64,000 nt of DNA, taken from Vespa crabro. Its lineage: Eukaryota > Arthropoda > Insecta > Hymenoptera > Vespidae. The stretch's first letter is position 1; the number at the start of each line of letters is the position of its first letter. Positions 39,340 through 52,127 of this stretch are shown piece after piece. The stretch is taken from contig NC_060955.1 of the NCBI RefSeq assembly GCF_910589235.1, positions 14,404,837-14,468,836 of the forward strand, given 5' to 3'. Position numbers and translations under genes: made by a program. The notes beneath the pieces are model-generated. The model worked only from the letters and a program-made list of their open reading frames with translations, was not told where the DNA came from and did not search any database.

Positions 39340-39380
39340 CATCGCGTTCAGTGGCGTTCAGTGGCATTCAGTATTGCACG
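39340..39380 (+). promoter_or_regulatory. Candidate core promoter with three spaced arthropod initiator motifs
   Basis: TCAGT, the arthropod initiator core, occurs at 39348-39352, 39358-39362 and 39368-39372, exactly 10 bases apart, within a locally GC-rich patch otherwise rare in this region. A strong donor (TTCG then GTAAGTAT) is at 39645, so a noncoding first exon of about 280-300 bases ending at 39644 could splice to the acceptor before the CPT1 start codon at 45064/45065. This is inference only. Confidence 0.35.
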
Positions 39381-39700
39381 GCGTTTGGTTATGCGTAGCG
39401 TTACTTTGGTGTCTATAGTATTGTGTACAGTCGACTTTCCAACGTGTATTTCAAAAAAACAAATTCGTCGAGAAATTTATATTTTTTGTAAAGAAACATT
39501 TCTTGGATAATTTTTTATTACCAAACTTCGAATTTATTAAAAATGGTGATTTTTTCATGATTCAATCAGCGATACATATCAATCGTCTTTGTATGAAGAA
39601 AAAGAGAGGTCATCGTTGCATTCGTCTTTGCGTTCATTCGTTCGGTAAGTATAACTTCCGAGTTTGTTCGTCGTCACAAAAAGAGGGGGGAAAGGAAAAG

Positions 39701-39704
<4 letters not shown>

Positions 39705-39728
<24 letters not shown>
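39705..39728. repeat. (AG)n microsatellite
   Basis: About 11 GA units, followed by a GAGTGAGTGA-type region. Confidence 0.9.
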
Positions 39729-39733
<5 letters not shown>

Positions 39734-42700
39734 TGAATGGGTGAGTGAGTGAAAGAGAGAGAGAGAACAAGAACGGGGACGACATGAAACAGCGTGTCTA
39801 ATATTAGAAAGACCGTGTTAATTTTTTTTAAACACGCTCATCTGAACAAAAACGATGTACGACGTGCTTATTGCTATCGTGTCGTCTTTTCTCGACGAGA
39901 GCAAAACGGCAACCAATAGGAAGTGGTCTTCCTTCGCGCCGTTATTTCTCCCTTTCATTTTATTCTTTTATCTTTTCAAGTAGGAAAATGTTCGTAAAAT
40001 TTATGCCTGAATTTCTTTAGGTTTGATACTTAGTGATTTATTGTATAAGATGAAAATAGCTCTTCGTTGTAGCATGGTACAATCATATTTTTTACTTATC
40101 AGCTAAATATTAAATATTTATTAAATGTATTTTTCGTATTAATGTAATTATATTTTTTCGTTTCTTGTTTGTTTGTTACTATTGCTGTTGCTGCCATTGC
40201 CACATCATTCATTTTTTCATCGACAAACTACTTTTTTAGATGATGCTAAAGAAAAGAAACAGTCATTCGTCGATCGATTAATCAATTCTCTTTCACAATT
40301 CTTGGTCAAACAATAACACAAAGCTTTTACCCAACTCTTTTCGCAATTTTCCCAGTCTCTCACGATTTAAATCAAATTACAGAAATAAGACAACGTTTAT
40401 TTTTATTAACCGTTAATATTCCTCAAGGACGAATTATTGTAACTAAATATGTGCGTAAATTTTATTACGAACTCATCATAGTGAAAACAGTAAAAATGTG
40501 ATAAAAGATTGAGAATTTTACTTTACAGTTATAAAGACTCTAATTTATTCGAACGTTGACCCGGCCGCCATATTGAATAGAAGTTAATGCATGTGACAAA
40601 TAAAAAATCACTTCCTTTGGAACATACTATATGTTACAAAAAGACGCACCTGAATATTCAGTGATAGAACATAAAATAAACCAAGTATTCTTTTACAGAA
40701 TAAGTATGATCAATGTAGTTCATGATAATGCCTAATATATGAAATATTCCTATAGAAATTGTACTTATTATAATTTAATTCCGTTACATATGCATATTTA
40801 TATGAATTTTTTAATTATTGAAGATACCATCATTCTGGAACCAAAAGTCAGATCGAACCGAATTATTTGTCTACCTTCACTTGCAAATAATTTCATTTTT
40901 GGTATAAATTTCAAGTTAATTTATCTAGCATAAGGTTCGTACCTAAAAACGAGAATAATGATTGTTATCGAATTGGAAACTGAATAAAGAAATGCTAATT
41001 TAGGAAGATTCTAATTATAATTAATAATGTCGCTGAATCGGTGAATGTGATCGAATGTGATGTCTTCAAAAATAGATAAATAAATAGTCTTTGCTTGTAA
41101 TTCGTAGTCGTGTTTTCTTTCTTTTTTACAATCTGATTCAAAAAATTTGATCTCAATCGGAATTTCTTCGGCATATCGAATATTAAATCTTAATTTAAAA
41201 TTTAACATTTGTGGATTTTGTTATTATTCGTATAACTAACGACATAGCGTAATTAAGTCAAAAACTTTTAAAGGATTATCTACCGATAGTGAATATCTAT
41301 TGACCAAGTACCAAAGCCCAACACTGTCTGTGTTTTTAATATTAATCCGATAATCGTGGCTTATATTTTTCAACAATGGATTATTATTTATCCCATATAG
41401 TACTTACATACAAATGTAAATGGAAACCTCTAAAATATTCTATATTCACATTTTGGCTATCTATGGTTACCTCTTGTTATTTCTACATAGTATTCTCATT
41501 CTACATTCTCATTCTTCCTAACCACCAAGAGGATGATTTGAAATTGTTATTAATAATCGCCAATTCTTCGTCATATCGAAACAATCTATATAGTATTAAA
41601 TTATTTGTATTAATCTACACATGTCCGCGGAATCTCATCCTCCCGAAATATGATCTGAAACCAATAATTCTGTCTTTGATTCACATATTGCTAATCAAAA
41701 CGCTCCACTCAGCGATCGATATACATACATGAGTTCAATCCTCAATGAATTGTAAATATTAGCCGACTAACAAGTTGTCAAACGAATCTATTGTATAAAC
41801 AGTAAAATAAATACTCTCATTTAATCATAAGATATAATTTATAATTATATTTTTATATTTATTATATAATTATATAAATAATAATTTATAATTATAAGCT
41901 TATAATAATGAAAATCTTACTGTCTACAAAAATTGCTCAGTCAACATATTAACATTATCATTAAGGTCGAAAGTAATGTGAAAGCTGAAGCAATGCCATT
42001 TGAATTTCTCTCGTCTTGGACTTTGCTACGTTGGACAGACATTCAACGCATCAAAATGCTGATATACATACGATTTACTTATTTATTCTATATTCTACAC
42101 AAAGCAATCACTCAATTCGTTTTATCGATGACACAAGTCGTAAGTAGAAATTAATTAATTGATTGCTCACACGGTCGGGAGATTGACCTAATTAAATAAT
42201 ATTAAATAATATTATCTATCCTGCTGATAGGCCTATAATATTGTGTCTATACGGTCAATAGACCAGTTGAAAAATCCTGGACTTACCATTTCAAATTGTG
42301 GAACAACGAATGTTCTCGCGACCCCAGAAAAAGCGCGATTTATTTCAAATAATTTCTTTATCTTCATAGTTGAACAAACTACAGATCTAAACGGTTTTTC
42401 TAATTTAACCGTAAGAGTGTGACACGATTGCACTACGTCGAAAAGTACCACTGCATCTGCCCAGGTATTCAATACGAATGATGGTGCATCTCTTGACACT
42501 TTTCATCATGAAAGCATCGCGCGATCTCGTTTGTTATTTTTTCAACGATTAATATGAGACGTTGAGCTATTACGCTAATGGACCTCCAATTCAAAGAACC
42601 ATATGCTCTTCGACTACATTACTATCTCAGTCGCATCGATAACTCTTATAAATAAAATTTTATAAACATGAGATATAACGAATTCCTACCTACAGTTTCG

Positions 42701-45001
42701 AGAACTTCCTTTTCAGTATTTCGAAGCTAGTAGTCCCTAATTTATACTAGTTTTAATGCTATTGTCGATTGATTATATTTTTATTTTTTAATCATTTTAT
42801 TATGTATTTAGCATATTTAACGATTCATTAGTCATAATTGTTTTCTTTTTTTCCGAATCTTTTTCTTTATTTCTAAAAGAGGAAACAAAATGAATCAAAT
42901 CTCGACGAATCTCGAAGAATACGAAAGACTTCGTTGAAAAGATCAGCAATTATCGCGCAAGCTATACGCGATATTATATCGATAACGATATATGTACAAA
43001 CAAAAAATATGAAACACGTGCTTGATCCACTTTAACTCTTTTAGTATGGTCGTATAGATTAATCATTGTCCATTGCGAAATAATATTATGATACGGCATT
43101 GGTTCTTTTCCAGTGAAAGACACATGTCTCAATCATATTTTGCTAAAAAGAAATAAAGTATAGTTCTACGTTAGCTTTTTTATCATTTAGAATTTTCCGA
43201 TTCAACGATGTAGACAAGTAGTGTAATATTCTTATCGATATATCACAAATCATATTATGCATACGTCATATATCGATAAGAATAAAAATAATACTGAATG
43301 TTACAACGATTATATTTACACATGCATACATACATAAATAATCGGATTGCGCATAATGAGTTGAACAAGTGAATCGTTTGATTGTATTTTTTGAAAAAAT
43401 GAACATAAAATATATTCTCTTTATCGTAATCTTTAAAAAATTAAATAAGAAGCAAATATTAAGATTCTTTTTTGGCTATTTTAATTCACATAAAATGAAC
43501 ATGTTAATTTTACGAAAGAAAGAGATCCCAGCGAACTAAAAATCGAGTGAGCGTTGTCCATTTGTTGCATGTTGATAAGTATTATACGAATTACAAATCA
43601 TAAGCATATTTTCGTTTGTCGTCAATATACATAGTTTTGCTTGGCGGTTCGAGAACGTTGTTATCGTAGTGTAAACTTGCTCGAGGTTAGGGATTAGTTT
43701 CGTACGAACTTTCACTCGTTTCTCGTGGAAAGTCGTAAGGTTATTCCGCATATGGATACTTTCAGGCGAGGTTGAGATATGAATTCAAATCATGCGTAGT
43801 TATTCGAATTGAAGCTCATTTTTTTATGCAATTCAAATGTTTATCTTTTATATGAACATTTCGAACGACCATTGAGATTGGAATGTTTGACAAAGAAAAG
43901 TAGTCAGTATCCTAATTTTGATCATATTTTGCGCCAACGAAAGCAAGATGTAATTACTATATGCAATGTCATGCAATGCGTATATGATTAATATATATGG
44001 ATGTTAGCCACGTAGAGCGGCATGCGAGCATCGTATTTGATGTACACCCGGTATTACGTAACATTTGATATGATCGGTGATGTCCATTATGTATCGTTCA
44101 ACCGTGCTCTTTCGATAGTTTAGAATTTCGAAAATATTATTTTTCATTGACAATTCAACTTTTCTTAGCATTTTTTGTAATGTTTTATAATATATAATAC
44201 AATTGGTTATTCATTTAAATATGCTAAATTATGTTTCAATTATGATTCTTACCTTTTCTTATACAACAAAACTATAGAAAAATACATGTCAGTTCGCATT
44301 AATAATATTTTATAGTTGTTTTTTTATTTTGATCACGCTGAACGCGCCTTTTTTTCAGCACTTGCGCGTGTACACGCATGCGCGTATACGTGCATGTGTC
44401 TCAATTTATAACAAAGAAGAGAGGGAGAAGGCGCGTTGGTTGGACGATGAAGTCTCGACCAAAGTTCAAGCTACGTTGTCTCGATCACGAAACTCTGTCT
44501 TTAATCATCGAACACAGCCTTGATAATACAGGTGTTATTGCGGAGATACGAGTTCCGTTTTCTTTAATATAAACAGGTATCATTTACGTACCTGTTATTA
44601 AATACTTTCAAACTTTAAAAAGCAACATCTTTGTTCCAACGTAACCACTGAAATATCATCGTATTCATTTGAAACATCAAATTTGCTTTCGTCTATATCC
44701 TTCTATCTTTCAAATCATAAAAAAAAAATACAATAAAATGATAAAACGCAACGCGTAACAGTATAGGAAACTATTTATGCATGACATTCTTGTTTACTAG
44801 CTTATTGTGCAATTTTCACAGCGCACACACGCACGTATTTGCACACGTATATGTATACACGCGATCGTGTCCGCATGATAATTGCGACTTTAACTAAGGT
44901 CAACTGCTTCGTTTCCATCCACCCTGCATCTTCGTTCTCGATGCTGCAACTTCGCAATGGGCATTTGTCATGCAAAAATGCGAGCTTCCCTAAGTAATAG
45001 T

Positions 45002-45029
45002 TTTCGTCGACACCATGATGTCGACGAAA
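45002..45029. repeat. Perfect small hairpin upstream of the CPT1 start
   Basis: TTTCGTCGACA (45002-45012) and TGTCGACGAAA (45019-45029) are perfect reverse complements with a 6-base loop CCATGA. The hairpin ends 35 bases before the splice acceptor that precedes the CPT1 start codon, so in pre-mRNA it would sit around the branch-point region. Confidence 0.7.
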
Positions 45030-45087
45030 TTTTCCGATGCATTTATAAATTTTTTTTCTTTTAGATACATAGAAAAGTAATACAAAA

Positions 45088-48000
45088 ATGGCGGAAGCTC
45101 ATTCAGCCGTCGCCTTCAGTTTTTCCATCACCCACGAAGGATGGGACGTGAACTTCGATCGAGAAGTACTGAATCTCGTTTGGTTATCAGGTGTACGCTC
45201 CTGGAAGAAGAGATTCTTTAGATTTATGGTGAGCGGAAAAGAATGTGCAACAATCCGATAGTAACTAATTTACTTGTTTGTATTTTAGAATAACTTGAAA
45301 AGCGGTGTATATCCAGCATCTTTAGGAAGCCTTTGGCTTACCATAGGTATTGTCACTGCAATTCATTTCGCGGGCTACAAAGTTCCTTACGATCTCGTTG
45401 GAAAAGTTACGCCATATCTTTCTGGGTAAGTTTAATAATTTGAATTCAAATTTCTTACTTTCGAGCAAAGTAATTAAAACAATAATAGTTAGTTCATTTA
45501 CAAGTACCAACAAGGACCAACTTTTCCATGTTTAATCTTTTGTAGATCTTTAATACTCGCACATCTAGCTGGTTCGTTCATGATCGGACTTCTCTTATGG
45601 TTGGTCGTTATATATATGTTACGATATATACTAAAGCTGCTGTTGATCTACAAAGGCTGGATGTACGAATTAAGAGGCAAACAAAAAAAATTATCGAGAA
45701 TGACACAGATATGGCTTCTTTTCGTAAAACTGCTGTCTGGTTGGCGCAAACCCATGCTTTACAGCTTTCAAGGTTCGCTGCCTCGTCTACCACTTCCTTC
45801 GGTAGAAGATACGATGAAACGGGTTAGATGTTTTTTTATTTTCGTATTATTCATAAATAGAAAAACACAAAATAATAAAAAACAAAAGAGGTGATCTCGA
45901 ATTGATGATTCGAGTAAAGAGAAAAGTAAAATGAAAAGAAAAAAGTTCTTAAGACATCTTCAAAAAGGCTACTTAGTAGATTACAAGTAATAGTTTACAA
46001 TTATTATTGTACAGTAAAATAATTTATTATGTATTTTTAAACAGTACCTCCGAAGCGTTAGACCTCTACTGGACAATGAAAATTATACTCGTATGGAGAG
46101 ATTAGCGAAGGAATTTCAAAATGGTATAGGCGTGAAACTTCAAAGATATTTAATACTTAAGTCTTGGTGGTCTACCAATTACGTATCTGATTGGTGGGAG
46201 GAATACGTTTACCTTCGAGGTAGATCGCCGCTTGTTATAAATTCAAATTTCTACGGAATAGATGCTATTCTTATGCATCCAACTACGAATCAAGCTGCAC
46301 GTGCCGCCAGCACTATTCATTTTTGTTTACAATACAGACGGCTTATTGAGCGTCAACAACTTGAACCAGTTAGTACGATATTATAAGAAAATTAGTATAT
46401 TGTATTTTTCGAATGACGATATACACCGAGAGAATTATATTTTTTCTGATTCCCAGATTTTACTGCAAGGTATAATTCCTTTATGTTCCTGGCAATATGA
46501 AAGATTGTTTAATACCACAAGGCTTCCTGGTATTGAAACAGACAAAATAGTTCACTATCAAGATTCTAAGCATATAGTTGTACATCACAAAGGAAAATAT
46601 TTCAAAGTTCTTATTTATTACAAAAATAGAATTCTTTTACCATGTGAAATAGAAATGTAAGAGCGTTTTATATTCAAATAACAATCTAATATTATATATA
46701 TTTTTACAACTCCTTATTTTTTGTTATTACTTTTTATAACAAAAATATCCTATACAAGATTTATTATAATCTATGAATGTTCATTACATATAGACAAATT
46801 CAACAAATTTTGAATGACAAATCTGAACCACCAGAAAGTGAAGAAAAATTAGCTGCACTGACAGCTGGAGAGAGGAAACCTTGGGCAGAAGTCAGAAATG
46901 AATATTTCGCGAAAGGAATAAATAAAGTTTCCTTAGATATAATAGAAAAATCGGCATTCATTGTCGTTTTAGATGATTTTCCATACGAATACGATCCTGT
47001 AAGTAATTATAATTTTGTCAAAGATAAACATAAATTAATACCTTAATATGAAATATTTAAAATATCTTCAATTAAATGTTTATATAGTAATTTTATATTT
47101 TTAGGAACATCCTGAAAAGTTAGATAATTATGGTCAAATTTTGTTACATGGTAAAGGCTATGATAGATGGTTCGATAAATCTTTTACTTTATGTATTGGA
47201 AGTAATGGAAGGGTAAGAAATAAAAAGTCACAAACAAAAGTATTACTTACAAAATAATAAATGTAGCTATCTTAACTGCTGAATTACATATTTTACAGAT
47301 CGGTTTTAACGCAGAACATTCTTGGTAAGTTTTTCTTTCATATAGAAAAATGCATTAGGCACAAGTAATAATTTCTTGATAAACCGATCGTACCCAGATG
47401 ACGATGAGAAAATTAAAACATTATCAATATTAATTGATTCATTTTTTAAATTTCTACTTTTTGTTATTATTTATTCCCTATTTAATGTTTCTTCATTCAA
47501 TGTCTGATTGATTTCATACGTAACAGTTATTGTCTAATGAGTTTCATAGATCAAGGTAATAATAATTTAATTAAAGAATCGTTGAAACACAGAAATAATA
47601 TATTATTTTCTTGCGATTGCATGAATATTTATAAAATTATATATGTATATTAGTAACTTTTATTTTGAGATGTGTAAACAATAAGTAAACAATAAGTAAT
47701 GCAGGGCAGATGCTGCGGTGATGTCACATTTATGGGAATTCTTAATATATGAAGAAGCCTGCAACCGAGAGTAAGAACCTTAATTCAAACTGAATGGTTT
47801 ATAAGTCATTGAATTTCTTTATCATCTTCTCCTTCATCATTAAAAGCTTAGCATGATATGTTTATGTAGATTATCGGTGTTGGTAATATTTTGCCTTGTA
47901 TAAACTAAGGAAACTACCTAAGTGTTAATCTTCATTTAAACAAAATGATGGAACGTTATATTTGACAAAATGTTACAGTGATAAACAGTAAAATATAATT

Positions 48001-50466
48001 TGTTACTGTACATACATTTATAAAGAATATTTCACCTAACTTACGTATCTCTATTGCTTGTAATGATACTACAAAATATTAAAAGAAGAAATTATTGAAT
48101 CCAAAAGAAACAAAATTCTGAGAACAAAAAATTCTATTCGAATCATTCTTTTTTCTTATTACATAATTATTATAACTTATGAAAATATGAATTTATCTAT
48201 GCATATGCATTTGTTGATCTTTACATTTTTATATTTTTGGACATCTTAATGAATGATTTGTTATATGGTAGTAATATATACACAAACAAATATATGAAAG
48301 TATTTGTTTGTGTATATATTACTACCGCTCCAGAAATTATTTAAACGATTATCCATATCTAAAAATGTATCAAAATTAATAGAAATTATTTTGAACTCTT
48401 AGGATAGTCTTCTGGAATGATTATTTATACATCAAAACGCCTAAAATTTTGGACTGTTTCATTTTTTTCAAACATCACTCTTTCTTATTCAAAGTCAAAA
48501 AATTTATATCGTTAAATTCATAAATTACATTTTTAATATATTACAACAATAATAAATTATAACACTCTCGTAAGATAAATACGTCAATACATTTAAAAAA
48601 AAAACATTAACCCTTGAAACTTTTAAACATTATATTGAAAAAAATTTTGATAACAGAATATTGTCCCCTTTAAATTAAACAATTTTGTACTGGACATTTT
48701 TTAATACTATCAAAAGCAACAGAGATATTTCAAATCTTCGGATTAAGTAAAACACTCTGTATAATTTCCTAGCATGAAGGTTTAGAAGAACTTTGTATAT
48801 ATTTTTATTTCTTTGTTTCAGTTTATAAGGTATTACTGATGAGTACTTGACAGTAAAAGACCGATCCAAAAAATATATGTTAATTATTTATCCATATTTT
48901 GTCTTCTGCTTTATAGGGCTGATGCTCCTGTTATGGGATCTCTCTGGGAATATGTTATTGCTAATACTATGGAGAAAGGGTAATTCTCTTTCCATGTTTG
49001 TATTTTATGCAAATTGCTAAATATGTAATAACACCTTAAGAAATCCATACATTTTATTGCGCTTCCCACATAAAAAGTAAACTTGTAATTAACATGCTTA
49101 CAACTTAATGCTTTAATAAAAAATTCTATACTGCTTTATCTTCTTTAAATATGTAATCATTATTATTCTGAAAGAATTATAACTGTAATTAATAGGTTGT
49201 AAAATGTGACAATAATTATAGTAAAATAATTAAATTATAATTATTTCAATAATACTTTTTAGTTTTAATTACTATTTATCTATCAGATATAAAGAAGACG
49301 GACGTAACAAAGGTACTCCAGAATTTATACCACCAACCCCTACTCGACTTCAATGGGATTTGTCTTCAGAATGTATTGAATGTATAAATCGTTCTAATGA
49401 GGTACTACTTTTACATTTATAAAAATCATGTGCAAACACATAGTCATGTATGTAAAGATTATTGATTATTTTTTAAATTATTAGATTGTACAAAAATTAA
49501 TAAATGACATTGAATTACGTATCTATGTACACGATGAATACGGTAAAGGTTTTATGAAAGCTAGTGCAATGTCACCAGATGCATATATACAAATGGCTTT
49601 ACAATTAGCATATTATCGTGATGCTGGAAAGTTCAATCTCACTTACGAAGCTTCCATGACAAGACTATTTCGTGAAGGCAGAACAGAAACTGTTAGACCA
49701 TGCACTATTGAATCTGCTGCATGGGTAAAGGCCATGGAAGATAAGAATGCAACGGTAACATAAATATAATAGTTCAAATCAATATTTACTAAAAACAAAA
49801 TATAAAAAACTGCCTTTTCCATTACAGTTAGATAACAAGTATAGATTACTACTAGCAGCAGGACAACAGCATCAAAAAAATTGTCAGGATGCTATGTGTG
49901 GCAAGGGTATAGATAGACATCTTTTCTGTTTATATGTAGTGTCTAAATATCTTGAAGTAGATTCTCCATTTTTGAAGGTATTTGGTAAAATATTTCAAAA
50001 ACAATTTGAAACCAAAAAAGAAAATAGTTATAAAGAAAAGAAAATTATTTAGGAAGTCTTAAGCGAACCTTGGCGATTATCTACATCTCAAACTCCACAT
50101 GGACAAACATCAAAATTGGACTTGAAGAAATACCCTGATTGTATCTCTGCTGGTGGTGGATTTGGTCCTGTTGCCGATGATGGTTATGGGGTTTCTTACA
50201 TTATTGCTGGAGAAGATGTTATATTCTTTCATATCTCTAGTAAACGTAGCTCACTAGTAACGGTATATAATGGGAAAAGATTAGATTAATAATCAAACAT
50301 GGATAAACTAGTTAAAGAATTATTTTCTAAATTTATTATCATCATTATTTATTTTTTACAGGATGCTGCTAGATTTGCACGCCAAATAGAAAAGGCATTT
50401 GCTGATATGAAAAAATTGCTTTTAGAGAGGAAAAAAGTTCAACAGCACAAAAATGGCTCCACATAA
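45088..50466 (+). CDS. CPT1: Carnitine O-palmitoyltransferase 1 (CPT1, withered orthologue)
   Basis: CPT1 sits in the mitochondrial outer membrane and moves long-chain acyl groups from CoA to carnitine, the rate-limiting step of fatty-acid import. Exons: 45088-45228, 45289-45425, 45546-45822, 46045-46368, 46457-46656, 46794-46998, 47105-47212, 47299-47324, then either 47705-47770 (9a) or 48917-48979 (9b), then 49287-49401, 49485-49754, 49828-49977, 50053-50262 and 50362-50466. This gives 777 residues with 9a and 776 with 9b, like vertebrate CPT1. The start MAEAHSAVAFSFSITHEGWD is the regulatory N-terminus. Two membrane helices lie near residues 58-75 and 95-120. The catalytic histidine is His471 in a 26-base microexon (NAEHSW); the HxxxD aspartate (475) comes from exon 9a or 9b. 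YEASMTRLFREGRTETVR is the conserved substrate-site block. An acceptor at 45063-45064 shows a spliced 5' UTR. Confidence 0.95.
47705..47770 (+). CDS. CPT1: CPT1 alternative exon 9a
   Basis: This 66-base exon reads W-ADAAVMSHLWEFLIYEEACNR-E and enters and leaves in phase 2. It is mutually exclusive with 9b because both supply the same protein segment (the aspartate of HxxxD and the next helix). Its acceptor (AAGTAATGCAG) lacks a pyrimidine tract and looks weak, while its donor (GTAAGA) is good. Confidence 0.85.
48267..48326. repeat. Perfect 26-bp inverted repeat between CPT1 exons 9a and 9b
   Basis: Arms 48267-48292 (GGTAGTAATATATACACAAA and six more bases) and 48301-48326 are perfect reverse complements with an 8-base loop TATGAAAG. 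It lies in the intron between the two mutually exclusive exons, about 500 bases after 9a and 590 bases before 9b. I found no TA target duplication or transposon end. Confidence 0.95.
48917..48979 (+). CDS. CPT1: CPT1 alternative exon 9b
   Basis: This 63-base exon reads W-ADAPVMGSLWEYVIANTMEK-G, one codon shorter than 9a. Its sequence is the closer match to vertebrate CPT1, which has ADAP and LWEYV at this place. The acceptor (CTTCTGCTTTATAG) has a strong pyrimidine tract and the donor is GTAATT. It splices in the same phase to the exon at 49287. Confidence 0.9.
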
Positions 50467-52127
50467 AGAATTTAGTTATTGGTGCATTAGAAGGCTATGA
50501 AGCACATATCAAAAACTACTACAAACTATAACAAAATTCTTCCTATTATTTTGAGGAGTTTACATAAATACACACAAATTTGTACTCTTAATTATTTTTA
50601 TATAAATAATTACTACAAACGAAATTTGGCAAAAACAAATCCAATATTGAATATTTGTATAAAAAAAGGAAATATCTGTTATTTGCTATTTTTCAATAAT
50701 TTGTTGTATTTCTAAATGCAATATTGACATCAATAATATAAAATTTAATTTTAACTTTTCTATATGCATATATACAATTAGAAATAATAATGAAGAAATG
50801 TTGCGAATATAAAGAAGTAAAATTTTAAATTTATATCGTTTTGTATTGGTTTTTGTATATAACATTAGAAAAAAATATTCGCTATCTATCATATTTAACT
50901 ACTAAATTATATTTACTAATACAGCTTCGGGTATCATTGGAAAAATGGAAAATCAAATAGTTATTTAATATATTTAAAATTTTGATATATATATAATCGA
51001 TGTTGGTATCACAATGACAATATACCTAAATTTAAGATTGAAATTTATTCTTTAAAAATAATATTAATCAGGTCAATTTTATACATATTATTATATTATC
51101 AAAATGATTAAGTATGCGTAAAGTATTAAAGGTGTTACGGTACGTCTTAACGCCAAATTTATAAACAATGCAATCGCATTTATATTGAAACTGCAAATAT
51201 TCAATCTTTTATTTTCATATTTATTTACATTAAATACTCACTTTGTTGATTGCAAAGCTACGATTACAATATACTATTTTTGTAATGATTATCATAGCTA
51301 TTGTATCAATATGTGACTGTCATATATAAATAATATTCAAATCTCAACTTATGCCTAGATTAAATCTGATTGAGAACTTTAGAATGTTTATTACTTGTGA
51401 TGAGACGTCACGAATGCCTAAAATATTATGTAATCATATGAACTTTTAGTATAATTAAATATTTAAAAATGCCATAAACTAATATCTGCAACCTATCAAT
51501 GCAAAATTTTATAATGTCTCATTTTATACTAGAAAGTTAATATAATTATATTTTCTTTAATACGTGTTTGTTAAAGGTATTGTTAAAGGTACTGGTGCTC
51601 TTAATTAAAAATATTTCAAATATTTCAACGTTTGTCAATGCAATTATTTTTATAATACTTTTAGTGAAAACTTTATGTAATCATCTATATACATCTAATT
51701 AAATACAAATCTTTGGTTATTACAAAATACTTTATATTTCAAAGAATATAAATCTTAAATAAACTACAGATTATTATTGTAATCTTTAACTACAATCAAC
51801 GTTTAACAAAAGCATTACTTATGTTTTAATATGTATAAATACCATTTATGCTATTTAAATACTAAAATAATTTTAGAGATTTATCAATGCAATATAATTT
51901 AACAATTTTTATCATATTCGTTTATGTAATCATATATTATCCTTTGTTGATATTTGTACAAAAATATGTAAAATTGGAGACATATCTGTAATATTAATAT
52001 ATAGCATAATAAATTTTACTAATAATATTATATTACATATATTCAATTTTGCTCTTATAATAATATAATTTATGCAATTGCAAAAAAATACATGCTATAA
52101 GATATGTATCAATATATTGCATAGTTA
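50467..52127. other. Intergenic DNA between convergent CPT1 and POLR1D-like genes
   Basis: About 1.7 kb of very AT-rich sequence with no coding frame of note. It should hold the 3' UTRs of both genes. No canonical AATAAA close to the CPT1 stop was noticed. Confidence 0.55.

Larger units (their letters stand above)
39381..45064 (+). other. Probable 5' UTR exon and first intron of CPT1, or intergenic
   Basis: If the promoter at about 39350 is real, 39645-45064 is a long first intron. The stretch has an (AG)n run at 39705-39728, a 37-base alternating purine-pyrimidine tract at 44363-44399, a second similar tract at about 44820-44870, and a perfect small hairpin at 45002-45029. The longest frame, 118 codons at 41376-41732, is AT-driven and resembles nothing I know. 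Confidence 0.4.

Noticed and set aside
41376..41732. 118-codon + strand frame, the longest in the 30-45 kb region
   Set aside because: Its composition is hydrophobic and AT-driven, there is no family resemblance, and no splice or promoter context was seen. It may be checked by RNA-seq.
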